Shown piece by piece: positions 8,389 to 15,937 of a DNA stretch of 41,391 bases. The notes beneath the pieces were generated by a model that did no database searches, was not told the origin of the DNA, and worked only from the letters and a program-made list of their open reading frames with translations. Position 1 is the first letter of the stretch. Each line of letters starts with the position of its first letter. The position numbers and the translations under genes were made by a program. The stretch comes from Bacteroidales bacterium (GTDB lineage Bacteria > Bacteroidota > Bacteroidia > Bacteroidales > F082): assembly GCA_017439405.1 (NCBI GenBank), contig JAFSJF010000070.1, positions 1-41,391 of the forward strand, in the 5' to 3' direction.

Positions 8389-11064
8389 ATGAAAAAGACA
8401 TTTTTATCCCTTGTGATGATGCTTTTGAGCATCGGGCTGATGGCCCAAGTCGAAAAGATCTTCGATTTCAACGATTATCAGGTTGGAAGTGGCCAACCCT
8501 ATCCTCCGCTGAACGGACAAGACGGTTGGTATGTCCGTGCACATAGTGCCGGCAACGGCGGAAGCACCATGGGCCCCATGTACACCGACTACATGGGCCA
8601 CTACTGGGGCAACACCCCCGTGACACCCACTGCCGACGAAACCTTGGGCGTGTTCTCGCACGCCTCGGGCACGGGCTTCGGCGACATCGCCACCCACGAC
8701 ATCACCCAATACGGCTTCGACTTCTCCGATGGCGGCATCATCGAGATCGAATGCGACGTGCTGCGCCAATGGTGGGGCACCCTCTTCGGCATCGGCTACG
8801 ACGGCAATGGCGACGGCTCGGTGCTTCCCCCAGTCCGCAAGGCGCCCAACCACAGCGCACTCTACGAGCCCATCTGGCCCGACGCAACCAGCACCTTGCC
8901 CGACGGAGGTATCTACATGCTGACCACCGGCAACACCGACGACACCGATTTCTTCTGTGGCGTGGTCCTGCCCGACAACACCCCTACCTGCGACATCAAC
9001 CCTGCTGTGCCCGACAACACCTGGATCCGCTGGAAGGTCTCCATCGACCTTGATGCCAACAACGGTGCAGGCGCCGTCACGCTCTACGTGAAATACGACA
9101 TCCTCCACGGCGAATGGGAAGCCGTGCCCGAATGCCAAGGCGTCAACGCGGGCCTGACTCCCGGCAGTGGCGACAAGAAAGACCCCGCCATGTGGACTTA
9201 CATCTTTATGCTCAACAGCGGCTGGTGCGGCTTCGACAACTTGACGATACGTCATACTCCTGGCGGCCTTGCTGCGCAGTTCATCGACTTTGCCGAAATC
9301 CCCGACCAGTTGGTCTACAACGGACCTATCACCCTGCAAGCCACAGCCACCTCGGGTCTGCCCGTGACCTTTGAGGTCGCCGAAGGCCCTGTCACCTTGG
9401 ACGGCAACATCCTCACCCTCACTGGCGAGGAAGGCACCGTCAGGGTTCGCGCCATCCAAGCCGGCGACGGCACGCAATGGCAACCCGCCCCTGTCGTGAC
9501 CCGTACTTTCTATGTGGTTGACCCCGAGAATTACGCTCCCGAAATCACCATCCGTCGTCCCTACGAAGGCACCAAAGTGTTCATGCCCGACTTCGAGAAC
9601 CCCGTGATGATTGTGCTGAGCGCCTACATCGACCATGCCAACGCCATCAAGTTCGAGCAAGTGAAATGCAACGTCGACGGACAGGAGCTGACCCTCAAGA
9701 CCGACTATCCCGACAACCCCGACAACGGCTATTGGTACACCACATGGACCCCTTCGGGCGAAGGCACCTACAACATGACCGTCAGCATCACCCAAACGGG
9801 CGGCAAGGTCACATCGGCGTCAAACACTTTCGAGGTGACCACCAACTATGACGACATGGTGGTTTCCGCCCTCAACGGCGAAGTGGTAGCCACCACACAG
9901 AACTTCACCGCCTACGGCGAGTTCCCCTTCCCGACCCACGTCAACGCCTTCAACGCCATCAACTTGCATTATCTCCACAACTGCGTGAACGGCGACTGCA
10001 ACACCTACGACCACATTAGCTACGTCCGCGTGAAGAACTACCGTGGCGAATGGGTGGAGCTTTGCCGCTACATCACCCCGTTTGGCGTGGAATGCAACGA
10101 CGACCTCGACGTGAGCGACTTCACCTCCGTGCTGCAAGGGCTCGTCGAATTCGAGTATTATAGCGAACAATATGCTACGGGTCAGGGCTACAACCCCACC
10201 GCCATCTTCGAATACACCAAAGGCACGCCTGAGTATCCCTACGTGGACATGCAGGAACTATGGTACGGAAACTATGCCTTCGGCGATTACGAAAACCCAT
10301 GCCCCATCCCGACCCGTGAGGTCGTTTTCGATCCCTGTGTCGAAAAGGCCAACTTGAAGATTGTCACAACAGGCCACAACTGGAGCGACGTCAGCAACGG
10401 TGCCTACAACACGGGCAATGCCGCCGAGTTCTACGAAGCCACGCACAACATCAAAATCAACGGTGGCACGACCTACACGCAGCATCTGTGGCGCAACTGC
10501 ACGCCCAACCCCGCAGGCTGCCAGCCTCAAAACGGCACATGGACCTATGCTCGCAGCGGCTGGTGCCCAGGCAGCATGGCTTTGGTGTGGGACTATAGCC
10601 TCGACGACTACCTGCCAGCAGGCAGCGCCAATCTCCTCTATGAGTTCGACCCGACCTACATCGACCAATGCCACCCCAACTACCCCGACTGCGTGAGCGG
10701 CCAGAACAGTTGCCCGGACTGCAACAATTCCAGCAACCCGATTTTGAGGGTTTCTGCCAAGTTGGTGACCTACAGCCACAACACTGACATTCTGACGGAT
10801 GTTCCTGAGCAGCCCGACGTGGACGCGGAGCCCTTCCAAGTGACCATCACCCCCAATCCCGCGAGAGGCCAAATGACCATCACCACGGACTACGAGAAGG
10901 GTGCAGCCAGCGTCGTCCTCATCAACCCGCAAGGAATCAAGGTGCGCGGCTTCAGCGTGAGAGGCTCGGCCACTGTCGATGTCAGCGACCTGCCGTCGGG
11001 CATCTACTTTGTCCATGTCATCGGAGGTAAGGTGGTGACGAGGAAAGTGGTGATTCAGAATTAA
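8389..11064 (+). CDS. PNGase F-like peptide:N-glycanase, T9SS-secreted (paralog 1)
   Basis: PNGase F cleaves the amide bond between the innermost GlcNAc of an N-glycan and Asn. This 891-residue protein has a signal peptide (GLMA|QVEK), an N-terminal beta-sandwich-like region (about 20-290: LNGQDGW, WWGTLFGIGYDGNGDG, GFDNLTIR), two Ig-like segments (about 300-485), the PNGase F N- and C-domains (about 495-790), and a T9SS type A sorting domain (about 812-891). The PNGase core is recognisable from CNTYD...VELCRYITPFGVE, KGTPEYPY, GNAAEFYEATH, NGTWTYARSGWCPG. Aligned from memory with the Elizabethkingia enzyme, catalytic D60, E118 and E206 correspond to D541, E593 and E680, all present. It follows a susCD pair. 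Activity is inferred; the long N-terminal extension is absent from the classical enzyme. The paralog is at 36008. Confidence 0.85.
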   Translation: MKKTFLSLVMMLLSIGLMAQVEKIFDFNDYQVGSGQPYPPLNGQDGWYVRAHSAGNGGSTMGPMYTDYMGHYWGNTPVTPTADETLGVFSHASGTGFGDIATHDITQYGFDFSDGGIIEIECDVLRQWWGTLFGIGYDGNGDGSVLPPVRKAPNHSALYEPIWPDATSTLPDGGIYMLTTGNTDDTDFFCGVVLPDNTPTCDINPAVPDNTWIRWKVSIDLDANNGAGAVTLYVKYDILHGEWEAVPECQGVNAGLTPGSGDKKDPAMWTYIFMLNSGWCGFDNLTIRHTPGGLAAQFIDFAEIPDQLVYNGPITLQATATSGLPVTFEVAEGPVTLDGNILTLTGEEGTVRVRAIQAGDGTQWQPAPVVTRTFYVVDPENYAPEITIRRPYEGTKVFMPDFENPVMIVLSAYIDHANAIKFEQVKCNVDGQELTLKTDYPDNPDNGYWYTTWTPSGEGTYNMTVSITQTGGKVTSASNTFEVTTNYDDMVVSALNGEVVATTQNFTAYGEFPFPTHVNAFNAINLHYLHNCVNGDCNTYDHISYVRVKNYRGEWVELCRYITPFGVECNDDLDVSDFTSVLQGLVEFEYYSEQYATGQGYNPTAIFEYTKGTPEYPYVDMQELWYGNYAFGDYENPCPIPTREVVFDPCVEKANLKIVTTGHNWSDVSNGAYNTGNAAEFYEATHNIKINGGTTYTQHLWRNCTPNPAGCQPQNGTWTYARSGWCPGSMALVWDYSLDDYLPAGSANLLYEFDPTYIDQCHPNYPDCVSGQNSCPDCNNSSNPILRVSAKLVTYSHNTDILTDVPEQPDVDAEPFQVTITPNPARGQMTITTDYEKGAASVVLINPQGIKVRGFSVRGSATVDVSDLPSGIYFVHVIGGKVVTRKVVIQN

Positions 11065-11077
11065 TTATCATTAAAGT

Positions 11078-11109
11078 CCACGTGTAGACAAGATCTTGTC
11101 TACACGTGG
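11078..11109. repeat. 32-bp perfect palindrome overlapping a promoter
   Basis: CCACGTGTAGACAAGA (11078-11093) is followed without a spacer by its exact reverse complement (11094-11109). It resembles the GTAGAGACG palindromes at 14515, 29584 and 38556 in size and in its TGTAGA...TCTACA frame, but has a different core. It starts 13 bp after the PNGase F-like gene and covers the -33 TTG (11096-11098) of the next gene, so it could serve as terminator, operator, or both. Confidence 0.85.
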
Positions 11110-11125
11110 AAAATTTATATCTTTG
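11096..11125 (+). promoter_or_regulatory. Promoter of the AAA-ATPase/PD-(D/E)XK gene
   Basis: TTG (11096-11098) is followed after 19 bp by TATCTTTG (11118-11125), 20 bp before the ATG at 11146. The -33 element lies inside the right half of the 32-bp palindrome. Confidence 0.6.
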
Positions 11126-11145
11126 CGGATGAAAACGAAAATGGC

Positions 11146-12699
11146 ATGAGAAAAAGATTCAACGTTACGGGTAGCTGCAACCCCGACAGGCATTATATGG
11201 TGAACACGGAAAAACGTTTCGAGGCCGTGAAGGAGTTGATAGATACGGGAGAATATTTCACCATCAACCGTGCGCGGCAGTATGGGAAAACGACCATGTT
11301 GCAAATGATTCGACGTAGGCTCTCCGACAAGTATTTGGTTATCAAGACGAGTTTTGAGGGCCTTGGCGACGAGTCGTTCAATGGCATTCCTGAATTTGTC
11401 AACACCTTTTGCAGCCTTATGACTCGTTTTCTGCAAAACATTGGTGCGGAAGAGAGTGTCTGGAGCGTTTTTGATCGCAAAGACTTGGTTTCTTTTGATG
11501 AATTGTCGAGGTTGATCACCAAGTTTTGTGAGTCAAGTGCAAAACCGACAGTGCTGTTGATTGACGAAGTGGATAAAAGCTCTGATAATCAGCTGTTCCT
11601 GGATTTTATCGGGATGCTCAGGAACAAGTATCTTGAACGTAACGAAGGCTTGGGTAGCACTTTCCACAGTGTTATCCTTGCCGGCGTTTACGACATAAAG
11701 AACCTCAAGCTGAAAATTCGTCTTGACGCAGAGAAAAAATACAACTCGCCTTGGAACATCGCCGCCGACTTCAACGTTGACATGACCTTCCATCCCGAGG
11801 AAATCGCCCAAATGCTCGACGACTACGAGAACGACGTGCATACGGGCATGGACATCGAGGCCGTCAGCGAGGAGATTTACAAGTACACTTCAGGCTATCC
11901 TTATATGGTGAGTGCCATCTGCAAGATTATCGATGAACGCTTGGAAGCGGAATGGACACTCGACAATGTGCAGAAAGCCGTGAAAATCATTTCGAAGGGC
12001 GAGAATGTCACCTTGCTTGACGACCTTTCCAAGAACTTGGAGAACATTCCCGAGCTGCGCGACTTCCTTTATTCCATCGTCGTCAACGGGCAAGAATACA
12101 CCTACACGATGGTTGACCCGATGGTGAAGTTGGCGAACATGTTCTCCTATATCAAGGAAAACCAGCGCGGCAAGACGATGATACACAACCTCATCTTCGA
12201 GGAGGCGCTGTTTGTCTATTTCGGCAACAAGACTATGCGCGAACAAGGAACGAGAATCTCGCCTTATGTGTTGAACTACGTGCAAAACGGAAAACTCAAT
12301 ATGGAGCATGTCGTCACCCGTTTCCGTGACCTCCTGCACGAGGAGTACCGCGAAAGCACCGTGCCTTTTCTCGAAAAGGAAGGCCGTCTGCTGTTCCTTA
12401 CCTTCTTGAAACCCATCATCAACGGCATCGGGTTCTACTATGTGGAGCCGCAGACCCGCGACAACCGCCGCATGGACTTGGTGGTGACCTACGACAAGCA
12501 GGAATACGTCGTCGAGCTGAAGATTTGGCACGGCGACAAGTACGAGGAAAAGGGCCGCGACCAGCTTTCAGGCTACCTTGCCACTCGTGGCATGGACGAA
12601 GGTTATCTCGTCACTTTCGATTTCTCGAAAGACAAGCAGGACACTGAGCCGCAGTGGATTGAATGGAACGGTAAACGGATTTTTGAGGTGGTGGTTTGA
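11146..12699 (+). CDS. AAA-ATPase-like / PD-(D/E)XK nuclease-like protein
   Basis: This 517-residue protein belongs by its features to the large Bacteroidota family with an N-terminal AAA-ATPase_like domain (PF09820) and a C-terminal PD-(D/E)XK nuclease-superfamily domain (PF08011). Visible are the family opening (RKRFNVTGSCNPDRHYMV), a shortened P-loop (INRARQYGKTTML, about residues 41-53), a Walker B-like PTVLLIDEVDKSSDN, the STSP-like YTSGYPYMVSAICKII segment, and near the C-terminus the nuclease-like MDLVVTYDKQEYVVELKIW (D...E-x-K). The biological role of the family is not established; members occur in many copies per genome and have been suggested to be mobile or defence-related. It has its own promoter and is not in an operon. 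Confidence 0.88.
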   Translation: MRKRFNVTGSCNPDRHYMVNTEKRFEAVKELIDTGEYFTINRARQYGKTTMLQMIRRRLSDKYLVIKTSFEGLGDESFNGIPEFVNTFCSLMTRFLQNIGAEESVWSVFDRKDLVSFDELSRLITKFCESSAKPTVLLIDEVDKSSDNQLFLDFIGMLRNKYLERNEGLGSTFHSVILAGVYDIKNLKLKIRLDAEKKYNSPWNIAADFNVDMTFHPEEIAQMLDDYENDVHTGMDIEAVSEEIYKYTSGYPYMVSAICKIIDERLEAEWTLDNVQKAVKIISKGENVTLLDDLSKNLENIPELRDFLYSIVVNGQEYTYTMVDPMVKLANMFSYIKENQRGKTMIHNLIFEEALFVYFGNKTMREQGTRISPYVLNYVQNGKLNMEHVVTRFRDLLHEEYRESTVPFLEKEGRLLFLTFLKPIINGIGFYYVEPQTRDNRRMDLVVTYDKQEYVVELKIWHGDKYEEKGRDQLSGYLATRGMDEGYLVTFDFSKDKQDTEPQWIEWNGKRIFEVVV

Positions 12700-12736
12700 G
12701 GAAAAAACTTTTTCCAAAACCAAACCTTATTTTCCG

Positions 12737-12744
12737 TACTTTTG
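12737..12744 (+). promoter_or_regulatory. -7 element of proS
   Basis: TACTTTTG at 12737-12744 lies 39 bp before the proS ATG and fits TAnnTTTG. The -33 region is T-rich (12709-12713) without a clear TTG. Confidence 0.5.
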
Positions 12745-12783
12745 CGCCCTTGAAAAACGACAACAAACAAAAGACAATCAAAT

Positions 12784-14511
12784 ATGAAAGTTGCAACCCT
12801 TTTAGGAGAAAGATTCAAGAAAGCCCCCGCCGACTGCGTGTTCGACAGTCAGGCACTGATGGTGCGCGGCGGCTATATCAAGTCGGTGGGAACGGGCCTG
12901 TTCTCGTTCTTCATGCCGGCCAAACGCATCGCGAAGAAGATAGAGAACATCATCCGCGAGGAAATGGACCGCATCGACGGCCAGGAAGTCATGTTCCCCG
13001 TCGTGATGCCTGGAACGCTCTGGCAAGAGTCGGGGCGCTATTCGAGCATCGGATCGGAACTGCTGCGCTTCAAGGACCGCAACGGCATCGACATGGTGCT
13101 TGGCATGACCCACGAGGAGGCTGCCGTGCAGCTGGCCCGTGACGCCGCGAAGAGCTACACGCAGTATCCCTTCATGATCTACCAAATCCAGACCAAGTTC
13201 CGCGACGAGCCCCGCTCGCGTGGCGGCCTCATCCGCACCCGCGAGTTCACGATGAAGGACGCCTACAGCTTCCACACCTCGCAAGAGGACTTGGAGCAAT
13301 ACTACGCCGAGGCTTACCATGCCTACGACCGCATCTTTGCCCGTGCCGGCGTGCCGCAAGTCGTGGCCGTCAAGTCCGACTCGGGCATGATGGGTGGCCG
13401 CGTGTCGCATGAGTTCATGCTGCTCACCGACATTGGCGAGGACACTATCGTCATCTGCCCAGAATGTGGCTACCGCTCCAACAGCGAAGCCGCCGACTGC
13501 ATCGTGCACAACGAGGAATACCCCATTGAGCCGCTGGAGGAGGTCTTCACCCCCGACCAAAAGACCATCGAGGATGTGTGTAACTTCCTGCACAAGTCGC
13601 CGCTGCAGTCGTGCAAAGCCGTGCTTTATCAGCGTAATATGGACGACTCGCTGGTCATCGTCTTCCTGCGTGGCGACCTTGAGGTGAACGAGACCAAGCT
13701 TCGCAACCTGCTGGGTGCCGAGGTTCATGCCGCCACTGTCACCCCCGACATGGGCATCTGCCCCGGCTTCATCGGGCCTAAGGGCTTGCCTGAAGGCATC
13801 ACCGTGGTCTATGACGAGTCCCTGAAGACCTTGAACAGCTTCGTGGCAGGTGCCAACAAGGTGAACTACCACTACAAGGGAATGAACATGGCCCGCGACC
13901 TGGGCGAGGTGAAGTACGACAGCGTGGCCAAGGCCACCGCTGGAGGCATCTGCCCAGTTTGCGGCAAGCACAGCATCACCATCAGCCGTGGCATCGAGGT
14001 GGGCAATATCTTCCAGCTTGGCACGAAATACACCGAGTCGATGAACATGCAATACTTAGACAGCGACAACACGCTGAAATACCCCATCATGGGCTGCTAC
14101 GGCATTGGCGTGGGTCGTTTGATTGCCTCGGTCTGCGAGGTGAGCCACGATGACTACGGCCCCATTTGGCCCATCACCATCGCCCCGTGGCAGGTGCAGG
14201 TGTGCGCCTTGCGCGTGGCCGACGAGAACGTGCGCCGCGTGGCCGACAAGGTCTACGAAGACCTGAAGAAGGCGGGTGTGGAGGTCATCTACGACGACCG
14301 CAACATCAGCGCGGGCGTGATGTTCTCCGATGCCGACCTGCTCGGTGTGCCGCTACGCATCGTGGTCAGCCCGAAGACGCTGGAACGCAACGCCATCGAG
14401 TTCGCCAGCCGCGACAAGAGCTTCAAGGCTGACCTCAGTCCAGACAGCTTCGTCGATGAGGTGAAGGCCAAGATCAATGCGATGATTGCGGCTTTGACGC
14501 CTGAGGATTAA
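12784..14511 (+). CDS. proS: Prolyl-tRNA synthetase, bacterial type with editing domain
   Basis: The enzyme charges tRNA-Pro with proline in the cytoplasm. The 575-residue length and order match bacterial-type ProRS. The catalytic core has MTHEEA and motif 2 (FRDEPRSRGGLIRTREFTMK). Then comes an inserted region of about 225-400 residues, with CPECGYRSNSEAADC at its start, corresponding to the YbaK-like editing domain that removes mischarged alanine. After it come the CPVCG...RGIEVGNIFQLGTKY block, motif 3 (MGCYGIGVGRLIAS) and the anticodon-binding domain (ITIAPWQVQVCAL to the end). Known Bacteroides proteins are mostly the shorter archaeal/eukaryotic-type ProRS without this insertion, so the type found here is notable. 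The gene stands alone behind its own promoter and ends in a palindrome. Confidence 0.95.
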   Translation: MKVATLLGERFKKAPADCVFDSQALMVRGGYIKSVGTGLFSFFMPAKRIAKKIENIIREEMDRIDGQEVMFPVVMPGTLWQESGRYSSIGSELLRFKDRNGIDMVLGMTHEEAAVQLARDAAKSYTQYPFMIYQIQTKFRDEPRSRGGLIRTREFTMKDAYSFHTSQEDLEQYYAEAYHAYDRIFARAGVPQVVAVKSDSGMMGGRVSHEFMLLTDIGEDTIVICPECGYRSNSEAADCIVHNEEYPIEPLEEVFTPDQKTIEDVCNFLHKSPLQSCKAVLYQRNMDDSLVIVFLRGDLEVNETKLRNLLGAEVHAATVTPDMGICPGFIGPKGLPEGITVVYDESLKTLNSFVAGANKVNYHYKGMNMARDLGEVKYDSVAKATAGGICPVCGKHSITISRGIEVGNIFQLGTKYTESMNMQYLDSDNTLKYPIMGCYGIGVGRLIASVCEVSHDDYGPIWPITIAPWQVQVCALRVADENVRRVADKVYEDLKKAGVEVIYDDRNISAGVMFSDADLLGVPLRIVVSPKTLERNAIEFASRDKSFKADLSPDSFVDEVKAKINAMIAALTPED

Positions 14512-14514
14512 TTT

Positions 14515-14546
14515 GTGTAGAGACGGTGTGCACACCGTCTCTACAC
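14515..14546. repeat. 32-bp perfect palindrome, GTAGAGACG family
   Basis: GTGTAGAGACGGTGTG (14515-14530) is followed directly by its exact reverse complement (14531-14546). The inner 30 bp are identical to the palindrome at 38556-38585. It begins 3 bp after the proS stop. Confidence 0.9.
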
Positions 14547-14584
14547 TATTACAAAACGGGAATCATCTCATTTTTACCAAAAAT

Positions 14585-14618
14585 CGGCTCAAATTTTCAT
14601 GGGTTTGAGCCGGTTTTT
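14585..14618 (+). terminator. Intrinsic terminator after proS
   Basis: CGGCTCAAA (14585-14593) pairs with TTTGAGCCG (14604-14612) over a 10-nt loop, followed by G and TTTTT (14614-14618). It lies about 70 bp after proS and just upstream of the next -7 element. Confidence 0.65.
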
Positions 14619-14619
14619 G

Positions 14620-14627
14620 TATTTTTG
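14620..14627 (+). promoter_or_regulatory. -7 element upstream of the truncated DUF1016 gene
   Basis: TATTTTTG lies 44 bp before the ATG at 14672. No clear -33 TTG is at the expected distance, and part of the T tract is shared with the preceding terminator. Confidence 0.4.
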
Positions 14628-14671
14628 TGTGCTGATTTTGATTTTGAAATGAAAAACGACATCCTTTTGGA

Positions 14672-15127
14672 ATGAGTGAACAGATAGTACATATTGAAGA
14701 CTCCGATTACAATTCCATGTTGCTTCAAGCCGTGACGTTCATAGATGAAGCACGTGCTTCAACCGCCAAAAGCGTTAGTGTCATTGTCAATGCTGCCTAT
14801 TGGAATATAGGGAAACTTCTTTATGAAAGGAAGCTGGAAAGTGTGCATGGTAATCGTGTTGTGGAAAGACTCTCCATGGATTTGAAGCAAATTTTCCCGA
14901 AAATGGGATTGTCGCCCCGCAACTTGTGGGACATGAAAAGGTTTTATGAGCGTTTTTGTGGCGGAAACGAAAAACTGCGACAGCCTGTCGCAGTTTTGCC
15001 TTGGTCTCATAATTTATTGATGCTCAATAAGAAACTTGACGACAAACAAGTCTTGTATTATGCTCATGAGGTAATCGCCAAGGGTTGGAGTCTTAATGAG
15101 AATGGGCAGCGAAAGTTCCCGCGTTAG
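14672..15127 (+). pseudogene. Truncated DUF1016 (YhcG-type) protein, N-terminal domain only
   Basis: The 151-residue reading frame matches the helical DUF1016 N-terminal domain (PF17761): SVSVIVNAAYWNIGKLLYER, VVERLSMDLKQIFPKMGLSPRNLWDMKRFYERF, LPWSHNLLML, YYAHEVIAKGWS. Full-length members are usually about 330-380 residues and carry a C-terminal PD-(D/E)XK nuclease domain (YhcG_C). Here similarity stops right after GWS, is replaced by a short unrelated tail (LNENGQRKFPR), and no nuclease domain follows downstream. It is therefore probably a remnant, although a functional short protein cannot be excluded. DUF1016 proteins often sit near restriction-modification and other accessory loci. It marks the left side of the AT-rich island. 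Confidence 0.7.
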
Positions 15128-15255
15128 CGTGGATTTTTTGTGCTTTTTTTGTGAGTTGGTACAATCCGCTTTCACGATTTTTGGTCAGAATTTTCGGTGA
15201 TATTACACATTTCATGATTTTATGCCGTTTTTTTCACCATAACCCAAAATTTTCC

Positions 15256-15263
15256 TATTTTTG
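15256..15263 (+). promoter_or_regulatory. -7 element for the structured RNA / HTH leader
   Basis: TATTTTTG at 15256-15263 is preceded by a TTT (15232-15234) at about the -33 position. Transcription would start near 15270 and run through the long hairpin at 15346-15463 toward the HTH gene at 15548. The stretch 15128-15255 holds no gene that I can see; its only notable content is a TTACACATTTCATG motif at 15203-15216 shared with the 18155 repeat. Confidence 0.45.
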
Positions 15264-15345
15264 TCCCACCAAAACAAAAAGTACTGCATAGAATAGAAAT
15301 TTGTATCTGACATAGTAAATTAACGGGCTTTACGCTCTTGTTCTC

Positions 15346-15463
15346 ACTTGGAAAAATCTGGTAAATTTTTGGCAACGAGAATAAGCAAGCGGAAAGTTTG
15401 CGTTTTATGGCGCAAACTTATTCGTGCTTATTAGTTGCAACGGTTTACCAGAGCCATCCAAGT
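15346..15463 (+). ncRNA. Long interrupted hairpin, candidate structured RNA or 5' leader element
   Basis: Five stems nest on one axis. ACTTGG (15346-15351) pairs with 15458-15463; TCTGGTAAA (15357-15365) with 15444-15452; GCAAC (15372-15376) with 15434-15438; AATAAGCA (15380-15387) with 15425-15432; and AAGTTTGCG (15394-15402) with 15411-15419, closing an 8-nt loop. That is 37 Watson-Crick pairs within 118 nt, with internal loops between the stems. It lies downstream of a promoter-like element and 84 bp before a small HTH gene, so it could be a long 5' leader or a separate RNA. There is no reverse transcriptase or transposase beside it. I do not recognise it as a named RNA family. A small MITE would also give a hairpin, but the stepwise internal loops look more like an RNA fold. 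Confidence 0.5.
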
Positions 15464-15547
15464 TAATAGGCAATCAAACGAAAGGTGAGCGCCTTTTCTG
15501 TTGCTTTTCGAGACAAGGCGACGGCCTCCAAAAACACGAAAAGCACC

Positions 15548-15844
15548 ATGGAAAGAGAAAAACGATACCCAACAAAGGATTTCCACATCGGGAAACTCAT
15601 CAAGGCCGAACTGACGCGGCAGGGTCGAAGCATCACTTGGTTGGCCTCGCAGGTGGACTGTTCGCGCGAGAACCTTTATAAGGTATTCCGCCACAAGTGG
15701 ATTTACACCGACCTGCTTTTCCAGATTTGCGAAGCCTTGGACTACGACTTTTTCCAAGTGTGCTCCGAGCGTTTCCAATCCAAAAAACGTGAACGAAACG
15801 GCCAATCCGTTGACAGTAATTTTCCAAAAGATTGGGATGAATAG
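15548..15844 (+). CDS. Small XRE-like helix-turn-helix protein
   Basis: The reading frame is open from 15485, but the ATG at 15548 (MEREKRYPTKDFHIGKLI) is the likely start because family members begin close to the IGKLI motif. The 98-residue product has a helix-turn-helix of the Cro/XRE fold (IGKLIKAELTRQGRSITWLASQVDCSRENLYKVFRHKWIYTDLLFQICEALDYDFF); the recognition helix is about SRENLYKVFRH. Such single-domain HTH proteins are common in Bacteroidales, often in several copies per genome, and their targets are mostly unknown. The C-terminal tail is charged (SKKRERNGQSVDSNFPKDWDE). It follows the long hairpin, with nothing else in between, suggesting that the hairpin RNA and the HTH protein form one unit; that is inference. 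Confidence 0.75.
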   Translation: MEREKRYPTKDFHIGKLIKAELTRQGRSITWLASQVDCSRENLYKVFRHKWIYTDLLFQICEALDYDFFQVCSERFQSKKRERNGQSVDSNFPKDWDE

Positions 15845-15858
15845 CACCGCTTAATTTG

Positions 15859-15888
15859 TTGATAATAAATCTGATTGGTGTATTTTTG
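15859..15888 (+). promoter_or_regulatory. Promoter of the 15938 gene
   Basis: TTG (15859-15861) is followed after 19 bp by TATTTTTG (15881-15888), a good match to the Bacteroides consensus, 49 bp before the ATG at 15938. Confidence 0.6.
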
Positions 15889-15937
15889 CGTGACAATATC
15901 AACAATTCATGTTTTTCCAATAAAAGGGATAAGAAGA

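Noticed and set aside
8404-9795. 463-codon open frame antisense to the PNGase F-like gene
   Set aside because: Val/Gly/His-rich shadow translation without domains; the plus-strand protein is well supported.
3215-11064. Starch-utilisation (sus) locus proper
   Set aside because: There is no amylase, SusE/F or SusR; the SusCD family name says nothing about substrate and the neighbouring enzyme is an N-glycanase.
15346-15463. Retron msr-msd or 6S RNA as identity of the long hairpin
   Set aside because: There is no reverse transcriptase gene nearby for a retron, and the fold lacks the large central bubble expected of 6S RNA; left as an unassigned structure.
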